Position numbers and translations under genes: made by a program. Shown here piece by piece: positions 10,510 to 19,655 of a stretch of DNA of 64,000 bases. Positions within the stretch are counted from its first letter, which is position 1. The number at the start of each line of letters is the position of its first letter. The notes beneath the pieces were generated by a model. That model did not search any database, was not told the DNA's origin, and was given only the letters and a program-made list of their open reading frames with translations. The DNA comes from Paracidobacterium acidisoli (GTDB taxonomy: Bacteria; Acidobacteriota; Terriglobia; Terriglobales; Acidobacteriaceae). The stretch covers positions 407,026 through 471,025 of the forward strand of contig NZ_QVQT02000002.1 in the NCBI RefSeq assembly GCF_003428625.2, written 5' to 3'.

Positions 10510-11250
10510 ATGGACAAGGCGACTCTGTTTGTTCTGCTGGTGGTCTTTTTCGCTACGCTCATCCGATCGACCTTCGGCTTCGGCGAAGCGCTCGTCGCCG
10601 TCCCCCTGCTCGCCCTCTTTCTTCCCGTCGGAATCGCCGCACCCGTCGCCGTTCTGCTGTCGATCACCATCGCCGCCATCGTCATTCTGCAGGACTGGCA
10701 GAAGATCCACATCCGCAGCGCGGGCTGGCTGCTTGCGCCGACCCTCTTCGGCGTCCCCGCCGGCACGCTGCTGCTGGCCGGCAGCCATCAGCACATCGTC
10801 AAAGGCGTGCTGGCCGCCATTCTGATCCTCTTCTCCGGCTACTTCCTGCTCGGCAGCCGCCCGCCCCAGCTTCACAGCGACAACCGCGCCTGGCTTCTGG
10901 GCTGCGGCTTTCTCGCCGGCGTGCTCGGCGGTGCCTACGGCATGAACGGGCCGCCGCTGGTCATCTATGGAGCCATGCGGCGCTGGTCGCCCGCGCACTT
11001 CCGCGCCACCCTGCAGGGTTATTTCCTGCCCGCCAGCATCGCCGCCATGGCCGGATACTGGCTCGCCGGACTCTGGGTTCCGGCCGTCACCCGCTACTAT
11101 CTGGTCTCGCTGCCGGTCGCCATTCCGGCCATCTTTCTCGGCCGCTTCATCAACCACCGCCTGCGCGGCGACTCCTTCCTCAAATACGTTCACGCCGGTC
11201 TCGTCGCCATCGGCATCCTGCTGCTCTACCAGTCCATCGGCAAACAATAA
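10510..11250 (+). CDS. TSUP (TauE/SafE) family exporter
   Basis: 246 residues, about eight hydrophobic helices. It begins in the family fashion, LFVLLVVFFATLIRSTFGFGEALVAVPLL, and the second half repeats a related motif, LAGVLGGAYGMNGPPLVIYGA. This is the two-repeat PF01925 architecture. Members move sulfite, sulfonates or other small organic anions across the inner membrane; the substrate here cannot be told. GAGGAG lies 6 nt before the ATG. A long minus-strand frame over this gene (10339-11823) is an antisense shadow. Confidence 0.9.
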   Translation: MDKATLFVLLVVFFATLIRSTFGFGEALVAVPLLALFLPVGIAAPVAVLLSITIAAIVILQDWQKIHIRSAGWLLAPTLFGVPAGTLLLAGSHQHIVKGVLAAILILFSGYFLLGSRPPQLHSDNRAWLLGCGFLAGVLGGAYGMNGPPLVIYGAMRRWSPAHFRATLQGYFLPASIAAMAGYWLAGLWVPAVTRYYLVSLPVAIPAIFLGRFINHRLRGDSFLKYVHAGLVAIGILLLYQSIGKQ

Positions 11251-11370
11251 AAGCCCTTCAGCCGCACCCGCCACGCCGCGATGGTTCCCTGCCGAACGAA
11301 TCGTCCCTTGCGTATCCGATCGCTCACTTGACGAAATGTACATACAGCATGGAGGCTGGATTCCAGAAGT

Positions 11371-12543
11371 ATGCGAACGGTCGTCACAGCAGATCGGTTT
11401 CTTTCCCCAGCAGCGAACGGCAAAGAAGAACGCGTCGAGCGCCCCGTCGTCATCATCGAAGACGGCCACATCCTCAGCACGGCTTCGCAGTCGAGCTCCA
11501 GCCTTCCCGCCGGCGAGCACCTTCACTTTGAAGGCTGCACCCTGATTCCGGCCTTTTTCGATGTGCACATCCACGGCAGCGATGGATTCGACGTGATGAA
11601 CGCGACCGATGCCTCGCTCGGAGGCATCGGAAGATTTCTCGCGCGGCACGGCGTCGGCTCGTACTTCGCCACCACCGTCACCGCCCCAGTCGATTCCACG
11701 CTGAAATCGCTCAGCGGCCTGGCAAAGCGGATGCGCCAGGAGACCGGCGGAGCGCGCGCCGTCGGTATTCACATCGAAGGCCCGTTTCTTTCGCCGCATA
11801 AAAAGGGAGCGCACCCGGCGCACCTGCTGCAGCCGCCCACCGTCGCATTATTCGACCGCATGTGGCAGGCCGCCGAAGGGCAGATTCGCCTGATGACCAT
11901 TGCGCCGGAGCTGCCCGGAGCTCTTGAAGTGATCGCCCGCGCCGCCGGTCTCGGCGTCCGCGTCAGCCTCGGCCACAGCGACGCCCGGCTGGAAGAAGCG
12001 CGCCAGGGCGTAGGCGCGGGAGCCATCACCGCCACGCACACCTTCAACGCCATGCGCGCCTTCGATCACCGCGAGCCCGGCCTGATCGGCGAAGTGCTCT
12101 CGAACGATGCTCTCTTTGCCGAGCTCATCTGCGACGGCCTGCACGTCGACCCCGCCGCGGTCGAAATCTTCTGGAAATCGAAGGGCCGCGACCGCGCCAT
12201 GCTCATTACCGACGCCATGTCGGCCACCGGCAAACCCGACGGCAACTACAAGCTCGGCGAGCTCGATGTCCGCGTGAAGAACGGCGTCTGCCTGATCGGC
12301 GAAAACACGCTCGCCGGCAGCACGCTCACGCTTGACCGCGCCGTACGCAACTTCACCGCTTTTACCGGTGCCTCGCTCGAAGAGATGCTGCCTGTCACCG
12401 GCCGCAACCCGGCGCGCATGACCGGTCTCGAAGGCGAAATCGGCACGCTGGCTCCTGGCCGCCGCGCCGATATCACCGTGCTCTCGGCGAAGAACGAGGT
12501 CGTCGAAACCCTCGTGCTCGGCGAGCGCTGCTCCAAAGCCTGA
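11371..12543 (+). CDS. nagA: N-acetylglucosamine-6-phosphate deacetylase
   Basis: Hydrolyses GlcNAc-6-P to glucosamine-6-P and acetate in amino-sugar recycling. 390 residues. Amidohydrolase motifs in order: FDVHIHGSDGFD, HIEGPFLSPHKKGAH, LGHSDA, ATHTFNAM, ICDGLHVDP, LITDAMSATG (catalytic Asp) and TGRNPARMTGL. It converges with the GlcNAc kinase gene next door, leaving one base between the two stop codons. The pair supplies two consecutive steps (kinase, then deacetylase) although they lie on opposite strands. Confidence 0.97.
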   Translation: MRTVVTADRFLSPAANGKEERVERPVVIIEDGHILSTASQSSSSLPAGEHLHFEGCTLIPAFFDVHIHGSDGFDVMNATDASLGGIGRFLARHGVGSYFATTVTAPVDSTLKSLSGLAKRMRQETGGARAVGIHIEGPFLSPHKKGAHPAHLLQPPTVALFDRMWQAAEGQIRLMTIAPELPGALEVIARAAGLGVRVSLGHSDARLEEARQGVGAGAITATHTFNAMRAFDHREPGLIGEVLSNDALFAELICDGLHVDPAAVEIFWKSKGRDRAMLITDAMSATGKPDGNYKLGELDVRVKNGVCLIGENTLAGSTLTLDRAVRNFTAFTGASLEEMLPVTGRNPARMTGLEGEIGTLAPGRRADITVLSAKNEVVETLVLGERCSKA

Positions 12544-12544
12544 T

Positions 12545-13480
12545 CTACTGCGCCCGCACCAGATGCCGGGCGCGCCACAGCGCTCCCAGCACCGGATCGG
12601 CGGCTTCCGCTTCCACGTGCGCCGTGGGCAGCGCCTCGCGAATCGCCGCGAACATCGCCTCCCGCACCCGCGCCACATATTTCAGAATGCTGCCGGTAAA
12701 CGCGATGCCCGGCGGCGGCACATCCGGATCGAGCAGGCACACCCGGCGAAAGGCTTCGACCGCGCTTTCGCCCAGCAGCTTTCCTCCCAGATCGAGAATG
12801 CCGAGGCACAGCGTGTCGCCCTCTTCTGCGCACTCCGTCACCAGCCGCGAAAGCTTTGAAAAGTCCGGCCCTGGTGTGGCATTGCCGATGCTCACCGCCT
12901 CTTCCAGCGTGCCCGCCTGCCAGAATGCGACCACCCGGTCCAGCAGCGGGCTGCGCCTTCCGAAATCGAGCGCGCGAAAGGCGGTCCGCAGCGCCTGATG
13001 CCCGATCCAGTAGCCCGATCCCTCGTCGCCCAGCGCCTGGCCCCATCCGCCCACGTTCAGCCGCTCGCCCGATCCGGTTCGGCCCAGAATATTCGAGCCC
13101 GTTCCCGCCATCACCAGAACACCCGCCGCTCCCGGAAAGGCTGCGTCGAGCGCGATCTCTTCATCGCCGCAGACCTCGACCGCGCCGCCCGCGCACGCCG
13201 AGTAAATCCGCCGCATCCAGCCATCGGTCTGCGGAAAGCGAAGCCCCGCCGTGCCGATGCACGAAGCGGTGACCGTGCGCAGGTCCACGATCTGCCCGCT
13301 GCGGCCGCTCTGCCGCGTAATCTCCTCCAGCAGCGCGGCGATGTTCCGCTGCGCCTCTTCCATCGTGACCCGCAGCGGTTTGATGCTTGCCCCCTGGGCC
13401 CGGGCAAGAATCCTGTCATCTTCGGCCAGCGCGCAGTCGGTCTTCGTGCCGCCTGCGTCAAATCCAAGAAAAAGGGCCAT
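12545..13480 (-). CDS. BadF/BadG/BcrA/BcrD-family ATPase, probable N-acetylglucosamine kinase
   Basis: About 311 residues, starting MALFLGFDAGGTKTDCAL; I chose the ATG at 13480 over an upstream in-frame TTG at 13492. The actin-like phosphate-1 loop (DAGGTKTD), phosphate-2 region (CIGTAGLRFP), adenosine motif (VLVMAGTGSNILGR) and GGWGQALGDEGSGYWIG match sugar kinases of the human NAGK type. The neighbour nagA uses GlcNAc-6-P, which supports GlcNAc as substrate. Glucosamine or another amino sugar is not excluded. Confidence 0.9.
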   Translation of the reverse strand: MALFLGFDAGGTKTDCALAEDDRILARAQGASIKPLRVTMEEAQRNIAALLEEITRQSGRSGQIVDLRTVTASCIGTAGLRFPQTDGWMRRIYSACAGGAVEVCGDEEIALDAAFPGAAGVLVMAGTGSNILGRTGSGERLNVGGWGQALGDEGSGYWIGHQALRTAFRALDFGRRSPLLDRVVAFWQAGTLEEAVSIGNATPGPDFSKLSRLVTECAEEGDTLCLGILDLGGKLLGESAVEAFRRVCLLDPDVPPPGIAFTGSILKYVARVREAMFAAIREALPTAHVEAEAADPVLGALWRARHLVRAQ

Positions 13481-13504
13481 CCGTTCTCTCAAAAGCCTTT
13501 GCAG

Positions 13505-14791
13505 TTAGTGATCCGCCGGCGGATCGGCCAGGACTCCGGAGAGCACTCCGAGGCTTCCATCCACCTTCGGGCTCTCCAGCCCCAGAATCTGTACCACCAG
13601 CGGATACACATTCACATTCTCGAAGGGCTTCACCGTCACGCCGCGCCGGATATCCGGCCCCGCAGCATAAAAGATCGCCTTCATCGTCGGCATCATATAC
13701 GGGTCGTAGCCGTGCGAACCAGCGTTCGGCGGACGATCCTCGTTTCCTGCGGCGGGCGCCTTTGCGCGAATAGCGTTAGGGCCGCGCGGCACGATCACCG
13801 GATCGCCTTCTCTGGGATTCTCGTCATAGTGCAGCTCCGCCGGAACATGCTCGCGCCGGTAGACCATGAACGAGGCATCCGCCGCCTTCAGCTTCTGGTA
13901 CACGTGATTCGCCGCCGTCTCCGAGGGGGCATACAGCAGCGATCCCTCCGTCGTGAAGCCGTCGAGCGGAACATACTTATCCAGATCGATCCATCCGCCC
14001 GAGGTCTTTTCCATGCCGTGATCGGAGACGACGATCAGATCCACCGGCAGATGCAGCCGGTCTAGATCGGCCTTCAGCTTTCCGATCAGCACATCCACAT
14101 GCTTTACCGCGGCCCGTGTCTGCGCCGCATCCGGGCCATACTCATGCCCCGCGTGATCCACATTCGAGTAGTAGAGCGTGATGAAGTGCGGCCGCTGCTC
14201 CGGCGGCAGCTTCAGCCATGCGATCACCTGATCGATGCGCTTCTCATCGGGATACGCATCGTCGAAATGCAGATAATAGCTCGGGCGCTCACCGGCAATC
14301 TCCGCCTCCGAGCCCGGCCAGAAAAAGCAGGCGCTGCGCATACCCTGCTTCTCGGCCAGCGACCACAGCGGCACGCCGCCGTACCAGCTTCCGTCGCTGT
14401 TCGTCTTCGGATCGCGGTACGAATACGTCTGCTTCCGCGCCGGATCGTAGAAGGTCATCGCCACAATGCCGTGGTGCTCCGGATAAAGCCCCGTGACCAG
14501 CGTGTAGTGGTTGGGGAAGGTGATCGACGGATACGACGGAATCATGCCCTGCGGCGCGCTCGCGCCCTCGGCGGCCAGAGCCAGCAGATGCGTCGCGCCA
14601 TACTTCTTCGCATAGTCGTAGCGAAAGCCGTCGAGCGAGACCATCACCACGTAATGCTTCGCCGCCTGCTGTGGCGCATTCGGCCCATGATCGACCGCGA
14701 TGACCGGCGTCGTCTGCGGCCATAACGCAGGAAAATACGCGCCCAGCAGAAGCAGCAGAACAACAAAGGTTCGGCGAGTGAAAGAAACCAT
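13505..14791 (-). CDS. Exported nucleotide pyrophosphatase/phosphodiesterase
   Basis: About 428 residues, alkaline-phosphatase superfamily (PF01663). Zinc and catalytic residues are visible: VSLDGFRYDY, the nucleophile Thr in PSITFPNHYTLVTGLYPEHHG, NVDHAGHEYGP, VSDHGM and a late NAGSHGYDP. The start at 14791 (MVSFTRRTFVVLLLLLGAYF) gives a signal peptide and has GGAG 5 nt upstream. The longer frame needs a TTG. Likely periplasmic hydrolysis of nucleotides or phosphodiesters; the specific substrate is unknown. Confidence 0.93.
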   Translation of the reverse strand: MVSFTRRTFVVLLLLLGAYFPALWPQTTPVIAVDHGPNAPQQAAKHYVVMVSLDGFRYDYAKKYGATHLLALAAEGASAPQGMIPSYPSITFPNHYTLVTGLYPEHHGIVAMTFYDPARKQTYSYRDPKTNSDGSWYGGVPLWSLAEKQGMRSACFFWPGSEAEIAGERPSYYLHFDDAYPDEKRIDQVIAWLKLPPEQRPHFITLYYSNVDHAGHEYGPDAAQTRAAVKHVDVLIGKLKADLDRLHLPVDLIVVSDHGMEKTSGGWIDLDKYVPLDGFTTEGSLLYAPSETAANHVYQKLKAADASFMVYRREHVPAELHYDENPREGDPVIVPRGPNAIRAKAPAAGNEDRPPNAGSHGYDPYMMPTMKAIFYAAGPDIRRGVTVKPFENVNVYPLVVQILGLESPKVDGSLGVLSGVLADPPADH

Positions 14792-14851
14792 GCAGGCTCC
14801 GGAGACCGTTCTGACCAAGCTTAAAGCAGAATCCGATTCACAGTACCCGCG

Positions 14852-15466
14852 TCAGTGCGTCTCCGGCCCGCCCGGCACCGCCGAGCGCAGCCGCTCTTTC
14901 ACCTTCCGCGCCGGAATGCCTGCGTAGATGCCGAAGGGCTCGAGATCCTTCGTCGCCACCGAGGCCAACCCTAGAATCGCGCCGTCACCCACATTCACCC
15001 CAGGATTCACCGCCGCTCGCGCGCAGACCCACGAATACGCGCCCAGCCGCATCGGGAACGACACCAGTCGGAACGAGACCTCGTTGTACAGGTGCGTTGC
15101 CCCGCAGACGTACGCGCCCTGCGAGACGATGGCGTGCGACCCCAGATACATCGACGAGGGGTTATAAAGCTCGGCGTCGTCCGCCAGACTCACCCGGTCC
15201 TCGCAGATCAGATTCCAGGGCGCCCAGACCTTCGACTTCGGATAAAAATGGCAGGCCGCGCCCATCTTTGCGCCGAAGGCCCGCAGCAGCATCGACCTCC
15301 ACGCGTGCAAGGGCCGGGGCGAGGTCCGGTACAGCAGCGCATAGCAAAGGTTCCAGAGCGCTCTCGCCAGACGGTTCTTCAGCGAAAACGATGGCAGCAG
15401 GGTGGGATCGATCTGCGAGCTGGCCTCGGACGGCCCGATATCCTGTCGGCTGGCGTTCAAGCGCAA
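14852..15466 (-). CDS. WcaF-like hexapeptide acetyltransferase
   Basis: 204 residues. The N-terminus resembles putative colanic-acid acetyltransferases (ARALWNLCYALLYRTSPRPLHAWRS), followed by left-handed beta-helix repeats (VWAPWNLICEDRVSLADDA, MYLGSHAIVSQGAYVCGA, NPGVNVGDGAILGLASVATKD). It ends IYAGIPARKV. Expected to O-acetylate an exopolysaccharide or glycan precursor. The only in-frame start after an upstream stop is a TTG at 15466, preceded by GAGGAG. Its neighbour is the phosphodiesterase; no other polysaccharide genes adjoin. Confidence 0.9.
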   Translation of the reverse strand: MRLNASRQDIGPSEASSQIDPTLLPSFSLKNRLARALWNLCYALLYRTSPRPLHAWRSMLLRAFGAKMGAACHFYPKSKVWAPWNLICEDRVSLADDAELYNPSSMYLGSHAIVSQGAYVCGATHLYNEVSFRLVSFPMRLGAYSWVCARAAVNPGVNVGDGAILGLASVATKDLEPFGIYAGIPARKVKERLRSAVPGGPETH

Positions 15467-15599
15467 GGGTCTCCTCGCAATAGCCTACCGTTGCCGCGAC
15501 AGAAACGCACGAGCTGCAGAGCGCATAACAGCTCAAAAGCTCATCGGGAACATGAAATATCCGAAGCAGAAGCCAGACAACAAAGAAGTTGCACCGCGA

Positions 15600-15959
15600 T
15601 CAGCCGCGGGTACCACTCCGCTTTGACCGTGCTCGCGCCGTTCCGGCCGCTTCCGTGGCCACCGTATCCGTCGTGCCGCGAACCGGCTTCTTCTGCCGGG
15701 GCTTTACCAGCTTCGGCTCCGGTTCCAGGCCGGGCTCAGGAACGGCGTCGAGACCCGACTGCCGGTCCATCCACTCTTCCAGCCGCGAGCGGCGAAAGCG
15801 CCAGCGGTTTCCCAGCTTAAAGGCGGGAATAAAACCCTCCGAGGCATACCTGTAAAGGCTGTCCGGGCTGATTCCAAGGTAGTCAGAAGCCTGCCGAATA
15901 TCCATCACTTCCCGAATCTCGCTGCTGCGGGGCCCTGAGGCATTGATCGCTGCCTTCAT
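15600..15959 (-). CDS. Excisionase-family (MerR-like) HTH DNA-binding protein
   Basis: 119 residues. Residues about 18-68 form the short winged-helix domain, MDIRQASDYLGISPDSLYRY...IPAFKLGNRWRF, ending SRLEEWMDRQSG. The rest is a low-complexity Pro/Lys/Arg tail, probably disordered. A GGAAGGAG lies before the ATG. Proteins with this fold in non-phage settings are small transcription factors; no integrase or phage gene lies nearby, so a role in excision is not supported. Confidence 0.87.
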   Translation of the reverse strand: MKAAINASGPRSSEIREVMDIRQASDYLGISPDSLYRYASEGFIPAFKLGNRWRFRRSRLEEWMDRQSGLDAVPEPGLEPEPKLVKPRQKKPVRGTTDTVATEAAGTARARSKRSGTRG

Positions 15960-16322
15960 CGCTGCTCCTTCCGGTGGCGCGGGGTTTTTGCGATCCGGGA
16001 AGGCGCAAACCTGATCCCGGCTCCATGCTTATATCCCGTCCCGCCTCCCGGTTCAAGGATTTTCCTCGTCTTCCGGGGGATCACCGGTTTTTCCTGGCAT
16101 TTCTCCGGCTGTCCTGCCTACTACAGATGGTGGAATCAGCCATCCGTTGCCACAATTTACGGCCGCCGCAGCCCGGAAAGTTGTTACTTTGGTTCTCCCT
16201 TCGCAATCCCTCTTCCGGCAGTCCTTTCAGTGTGCTTCCGGTCTCTTTTGCCCATCCCTCGCCTCCAAAATCGCATCCTCCCGCCTCCGGCGGCATCTGA
16301 AAGATGAGGAGTCGCAGCATAC
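15960..16322. other. Non-coding stretch between divergent genes
   Basis: 363 bases between the HTH gene (minus) and the MBL hydrolase (plus). It must hold both promoters. GATGAGGAG precedes the MBL ATG. I see no reading frame with a credible start and protein-like composition, and no RNA structure I recognise. Confidence 0.5.
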
Positions 16323-17279
16323 ATGCCGAATTTCGGCCGTCTGAAATTTGCCCTCAACCTTGTCGGCCGCTCGGCCCTCCGTCCCATGCAGGGCAGGTCC
16401 CATAAGCCCATCCTTGCGGGAGAGCGCGATCTCGGAATCACCTTCATCGGCCATTCGACCTTTCTGATTCAGATCGCGGGCCTGAATCTCATCGTCGATC
16501 CGGTCTTCGCCGACTGGCTGGTTCTGCTGCGCCGCATCCGCCGTCCCGGCGTGAAGCTCAAAGACCTGCCGCCCATCGACGCCGTTCTGCTCACGCACGC
16601 GCACATGGACCACCTCAACTTCCCCTCCCTCAGAAAAATCATCCGGCACACACTCCGAAAGTCGGGCAAAGCGCCGGCCGTGGTCGTGCCCTGGGGCGTC
16701 GAAGACCTGGTCCGCCGCCTCGGCTTCTCCCGCGTGATCTCTTTGCAGTGGTGGCAGTCCGTCTCGCTCGACGGCGGCGACGCCGGTCCGCTCGAGCTGA
16801 CTCTGACCCCAGCGCAGCACTGGGGCGCGCGCCTCTTCCGCGATACGCATCGTGGCTTCGGCGGATACATGCTGCGGGCCGGCGGGCACTCCGTCTATCA
16901 CTCCGGCGACACCGGCTACTTTCCCGGCTTCCGTGAGATCGGCGAGCGTCTGAAGCCCGAGGTGGCTCTGCTGCCCATCGGGGCTTATAAGCCGGACAGC
17001 TTCCGCCGCGTCCACACCAGCCCCTCCGATGCCCTGCGGGGCTTCATCGATCTCGGCGCGTCGCGTATGATCCCCATGCACTTCGGCACCTTTCAGCTTT
17101 CGTTCGAGGGCCCCGACGAGCCGCTGCCTGAGCTCTTCGTGGCCGCGCGAAGGGCCGGTCTCAGCGAGGCGATGCTGCCCCTCGAAGAAGGGCAGACATG
17201 GATCTCTCCGGCCGGCACCACGTCGAGCAGCATGAAACCACGCCGCGCTCCCGGCACTGTGCCGCTCACTCAGCCATAG
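16323..17279 (+). CDS. MBL-fold metallohydrolase, NAPE-PLD/UlaG-like
   Basis: 318 residues. Begins with a typical ITFIGHSTFLIQIAGLNLIVDPVFADW and has the zinc motif THAHMDH. Further metal ligands lie in TPAQHWGARLF, YHSGDTGYF and MIPMHFGTFQLS. Architecture and the conserved WGARLFRDTHRGFGGY match bacterial proteins related to N-acyl-phosphatidylethanolamine phospholipase D. Substrate unknown. An arginine-rich C-terminal tail follows. It is upstream of, and on the same strand as, the LacI regulator. Confidence 0.93.
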   Translation: MPNFGRLKFALNLVGRSALRPMQGRSHKPILAGERDLGITFIGHSTFLIQIAGLNLIVDPVFADWLVLLRRIRRPGVKLKDLPPIDAVLLTHAHMDHLNFPSLRKIIRHTLRKSGKAPAVVVPWGVEDLVRRLGFSRVISLQWWQSVSLDGGDAGPLELTLTPAQHWGARLFRDTHRGFGGYMLRAGGHSVYHSGDTGYFPGFREIGERLKPEVALLPIGAYKPDSFRRVHTSPSDALRGFIDLGASRMIPMHFGTFQLSFEGPDEPLPELFVAARRAGLSEAMLPLEEGQTWISPAGTTSSSMKPRRAPGTVPLTQP

Positions 17280-17371
17280 CGGACAAACAGCCCCTGAGCG
17301 ACTGAACAGCCTCCCGGCAAATGAACAGCCTCGGGGCCGCATGGCGTACACTGGCTGCGCAGCCCGCTCAA

Positions 17372-18433
17372 ATGAAGAGAAAAAGTTCGCACCCCACACT
17401 CAGTGATGTCGCGCAGCGAGCCGGCGTTGGTACAACTACCGTCTCCCGGGTCATCAACGGCGGAAAGCGCGTCAGCCCTAAAACCCTGGCCAGAATTCGC
17501 GCCATCATCGACCAGATCGGCTATACGCCCAATCAGGCTGCCCGCATCCTCAAGGGCGAGCGCACCCGCACCATTGGACTGGTCATCCCCAGCATCGCCG
17601 ACTCCTTCTTCGCCAGTTGTGCCGAGGCCGCGCAGCGCATCACGCGCGCCCACGACTCCATGCTCGTCGTCGCCGTCACCGGCAACGATCCGCACGTCGA
17701 GATGGAAAACATCAACGCTCTCATGCGCCACCGCGCCGACGGCCTTCTGCTCGCCCCGGCCAATTCGCAGAACGAAGCGCTGGCCGCCTTTCTTGAGCGC
17801 ACGCCCATCCCCGTTGTCTGCATCGACCGTCCCGTGACACACTCCGGCGTAGCGTCGGTCGGCATCGACAACTTCAAGGGCGCGCGCATCGCCGTCGAGC
17901 ATCTTGTCGGCCACGGCTACCGGCGCATCCTCTGCCTGGGCGGCGAGACCACGCTCTACACCATTCGCGAGCGTCTGCGCGGATACCGTCAGGCCATGAC
18001 GGCCGCAGGACTCGAGCCGATGGAAGACATGAGTGTGAAGGATTACAAATCCGCCGAGCACGCCATCGAAAGCCACCTCGCCGCGACCGCTCCGCCCGAC
18101 GCCATCTTCACCGTAAAAAACAGCACCACCATCTACGCCTTCGAGACGCTGCAGAAGATGCGCGTCGACATTCCGAAGACCGTTGCCCTGCTCGGCTTCG
18201 ACGACTTCGAGCTGGCCGCCACGCTGCGCCCATCCATCAGCGTCGTCCAGCAGCCGATCGAGGACATCGGCCGCACCGCCGCCGAGCTGCTCTTCACGCA
18301 GCTTCCCGCCGAGCAGCCCCAGGGCTCATCGCGGGCAAAGCGTCCCGCGCCGGCCCGCAAAACAGGACCGGTCCGCCTCGAGCCGCTGCTGGTTCTGCGC
18401 GAATCCTGCGGATGCGCCCGCGCGGCTCTGTGA
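17372..18433 (+). CDS. LacI-family transcriptional regulator
   Basis: About 353 residues from MKRKSSHPTLSDVAQ. The HTH (TLSDVAQRAGVGTTTVSRVINGGKRVSP) and hinge (YTPNQAARILKGERTRTIGLVIP) are followed by the periplasmic-binding-like sensor domain (CIDRPV, LLGFDDFELA, VVQQPIEDIG). I prefer the ATG at 17372 over one at 17321 because family members start just before the HTH; a TACACT lies at 17347-17352. Directly downstream is a LacI-type operator over the promoter of the ROK kinase-porter pair, its probable target. Confidence 0.95.
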   Translation: MKRKSSHPTLSDVAQRAGVGTTTVSRVINGGKRVSPKTLARIRAIIDQIGYTPNQAARILKGERTRTIGLVIPSIADSFFASCAEAAQRITRAHDSMLVVAVTGNDPHVEMENINALMRHRADGLLLAPANSQNEALAAFLERTPIPVVCIDRPVTHSGVASVGIDNFKGARIAVEHLVGHGYRRILCLGGETTLYTIRERLRGYRQAMTAAGLEPMEDMSVKDYKSAEHAIESHLAATAPPDAIFTVKNSTTIYAFETLQKMRVDIPKTVALLGFDDFELAATLRPSISVVQQPIEDIGRTAAELLFTQLPAEQPQGSSRAKRPAPARKTGPVRLEPLLVLRESCGCARAAL

Positions 18434-18460
18434 TCGCCCTTCCTCGAGTTCCCTGCTGAA

Positions 18461-18502
18461 AAGTGGGAACGTTTCCACTTTCTCCCTTTTTCCTGCTATA
18501 GT
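18461..18502 (+). promoter_or_regulatory. LacI-type operator overlapping a promoter
   Basis: AAGTGGGAACGTTTCCACTT (18461-18480) is a 20-bp palindrome, broken at only one base pair and centred on AACGTT as LacI-family operators are. A -10 TATAGT lies at 18497-18502, so the operator covers the -35 area. This geometry suits repression of the ROK kinase and sugar porter by the LacI protein encoded immediately upstream. Confidence 0.75.
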
Positions 18503-18605
18503 GCTGGTGGTTGCCGGACAGGCCCCGCGAAAGACGTGGCTTTTCCGGCAATCAATTTGCTGCGCTGTCTGTTCCCCAATGCCGCACAGAATGAAGTGAA
18601 AAATT

Positions 18606-19655
18606 ATGCTTAAGGATTCTTCTTCCGGTTTCAGTATCGGCGTCGATCTCGGCGGCACCAATCTGCGTATCGCGGCCTGGACGGTTCGCGACGGCCTGCT
18701 GGAGACGATTCATCTGCCTACCCGCCTCGATGCCGGACGGCTCGCGGTGGTAGACGATCTCTGCGGCGCGGTTCGTCGCCTTTATGAGAAGTACAGCCCG
18801 CAGCATGCGCTCGCCGGCATCGGCATCGGCACGCCCGGCCCCATCGAGCTGCCCGCCGGGCGCCTGCACAATCCGCCCAATCTGCCCGGATGGGACCGCT
18901 TCGACCTGAAGGACGAGGTGGAGCGCCGCCTGGGCATGCCGGTCGTGCTCGAGAGCGATGCCAACGCGGCAGCTCTCGCCGAGTGCGTGCTGGGCCTCGG
19001 CCGCTCGCTCGGCGTCGATTCGCTCTGCATGCTCACCCTCGGCACCGGCATCGGCAACGGCATCATTCTCGACGGAAAGATCTGGCACGGCGTGACCGGC
19101 ATGGGCGGCGAGGCCGGACACATGACCATCTACCCCGACGGCCCCGACTGCGGCTGCGGCGGCAAGGGCTGCATGGAGATGTACGCCTCGGCCACCGCCA
19201 TCGTGCGCACCGCGAATCAGAGGGTCGCCGCCGGCAAAGCTCCGGGGCTGGCCGGCCGCAAAACCGGCCACGCCTGGTGGACGGCCCGCGACCTCGGCGA
19301 AGCGGCGCGCAGCGGCGATCCCGATGCCCGCGCCATCTTTGAAGAGGCCGGCCGCGCCATCGGCATCGGCCTGGCGGGACTGGTGAACACGCTGAATCTG
19401 CCGCTCTACGTGATCGGCGGAGGTCTGGTCGCCTCCTGGGATCTCTTCGCGCCCGAGCTCTTCCGCGAGCTGCGCCATCGCTCGTACGTTTATCGCCTCA
19501 CCGAGCCCGGCGCCGTGGCCTCCGCCAGCATTCCCGGCGGCGGGACGCAGGTGCTGGCCGCCGAGCTTGGCTCTGACGCAGGCCTGCTCGGGGCCTGTAT
19601 ACTTCCCTTCCCGGCGAGCTCCTCGCCGTCAGCAAACGGAGCCCCATGCGACTAA
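18606..19655 (+). CDS. ROK-family sugar kinase (glucokinase-like)
   Basis: 349 residues. ATP loop GVDLGGTNLRIAAW; sugar-binding ESDANAAALAE and GEAGHMTIYPDG; zinc-type CGCGGKGCMEMY; second nucleotide motif VIGGGLV. Phosphorylates a hexose after uptake; glucose is the default guess but ROK enzymes also take fructose, mannose or amino sugars. The last 10 bases overlap the start of the MFS sugar porter, so uptake and phosphorylation are coupled. Regulated in all likelihood by the LacI operator 125 bases upstream. Confidence 0.95.
   Translation: MLKDSSSGFSIGVDLGGTNLRIAAWTVRDGLLETIHLPTRLDAGRLAVVDDLCGAVRRLYEKYSPQHALAGIGIGTPGPIELPAGRLHNPPNLPGWDRFDLKDEVERRLGMPVVLESDANAAALAECVLGLGRSLGVDSLCMLTLGTGIGNGIILDGKIWHGVTGMGGEAGHMTIYPDGPDCGCGGKGCMEMYASATAIVRTANQRVAAGKAPGLAGRKTGHAWWTARDLGEAARSGDPDARAIFEEAGRAIGIGLAGLVNTLNLPLYVIGGGLVASWDLFAPELFRELRHRSYVYRLTEPGAVASASIPGGGTQVLAAELGSDAGLLGACILPFPASSSPSANGAPCD

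Noticed and set aside
10339-11823. 494-codon minus-strand frame
   Set aside because: Antisense to the TSUP exporter and nagA; Gly/Asp/Glu-rich translation typical of a shadow.
15600-15959. Excisionase of a prophage
   Set aside because: No integrase, att-like repeat or phage gene nearby; such HTH proteins are common chromosomal regulators.
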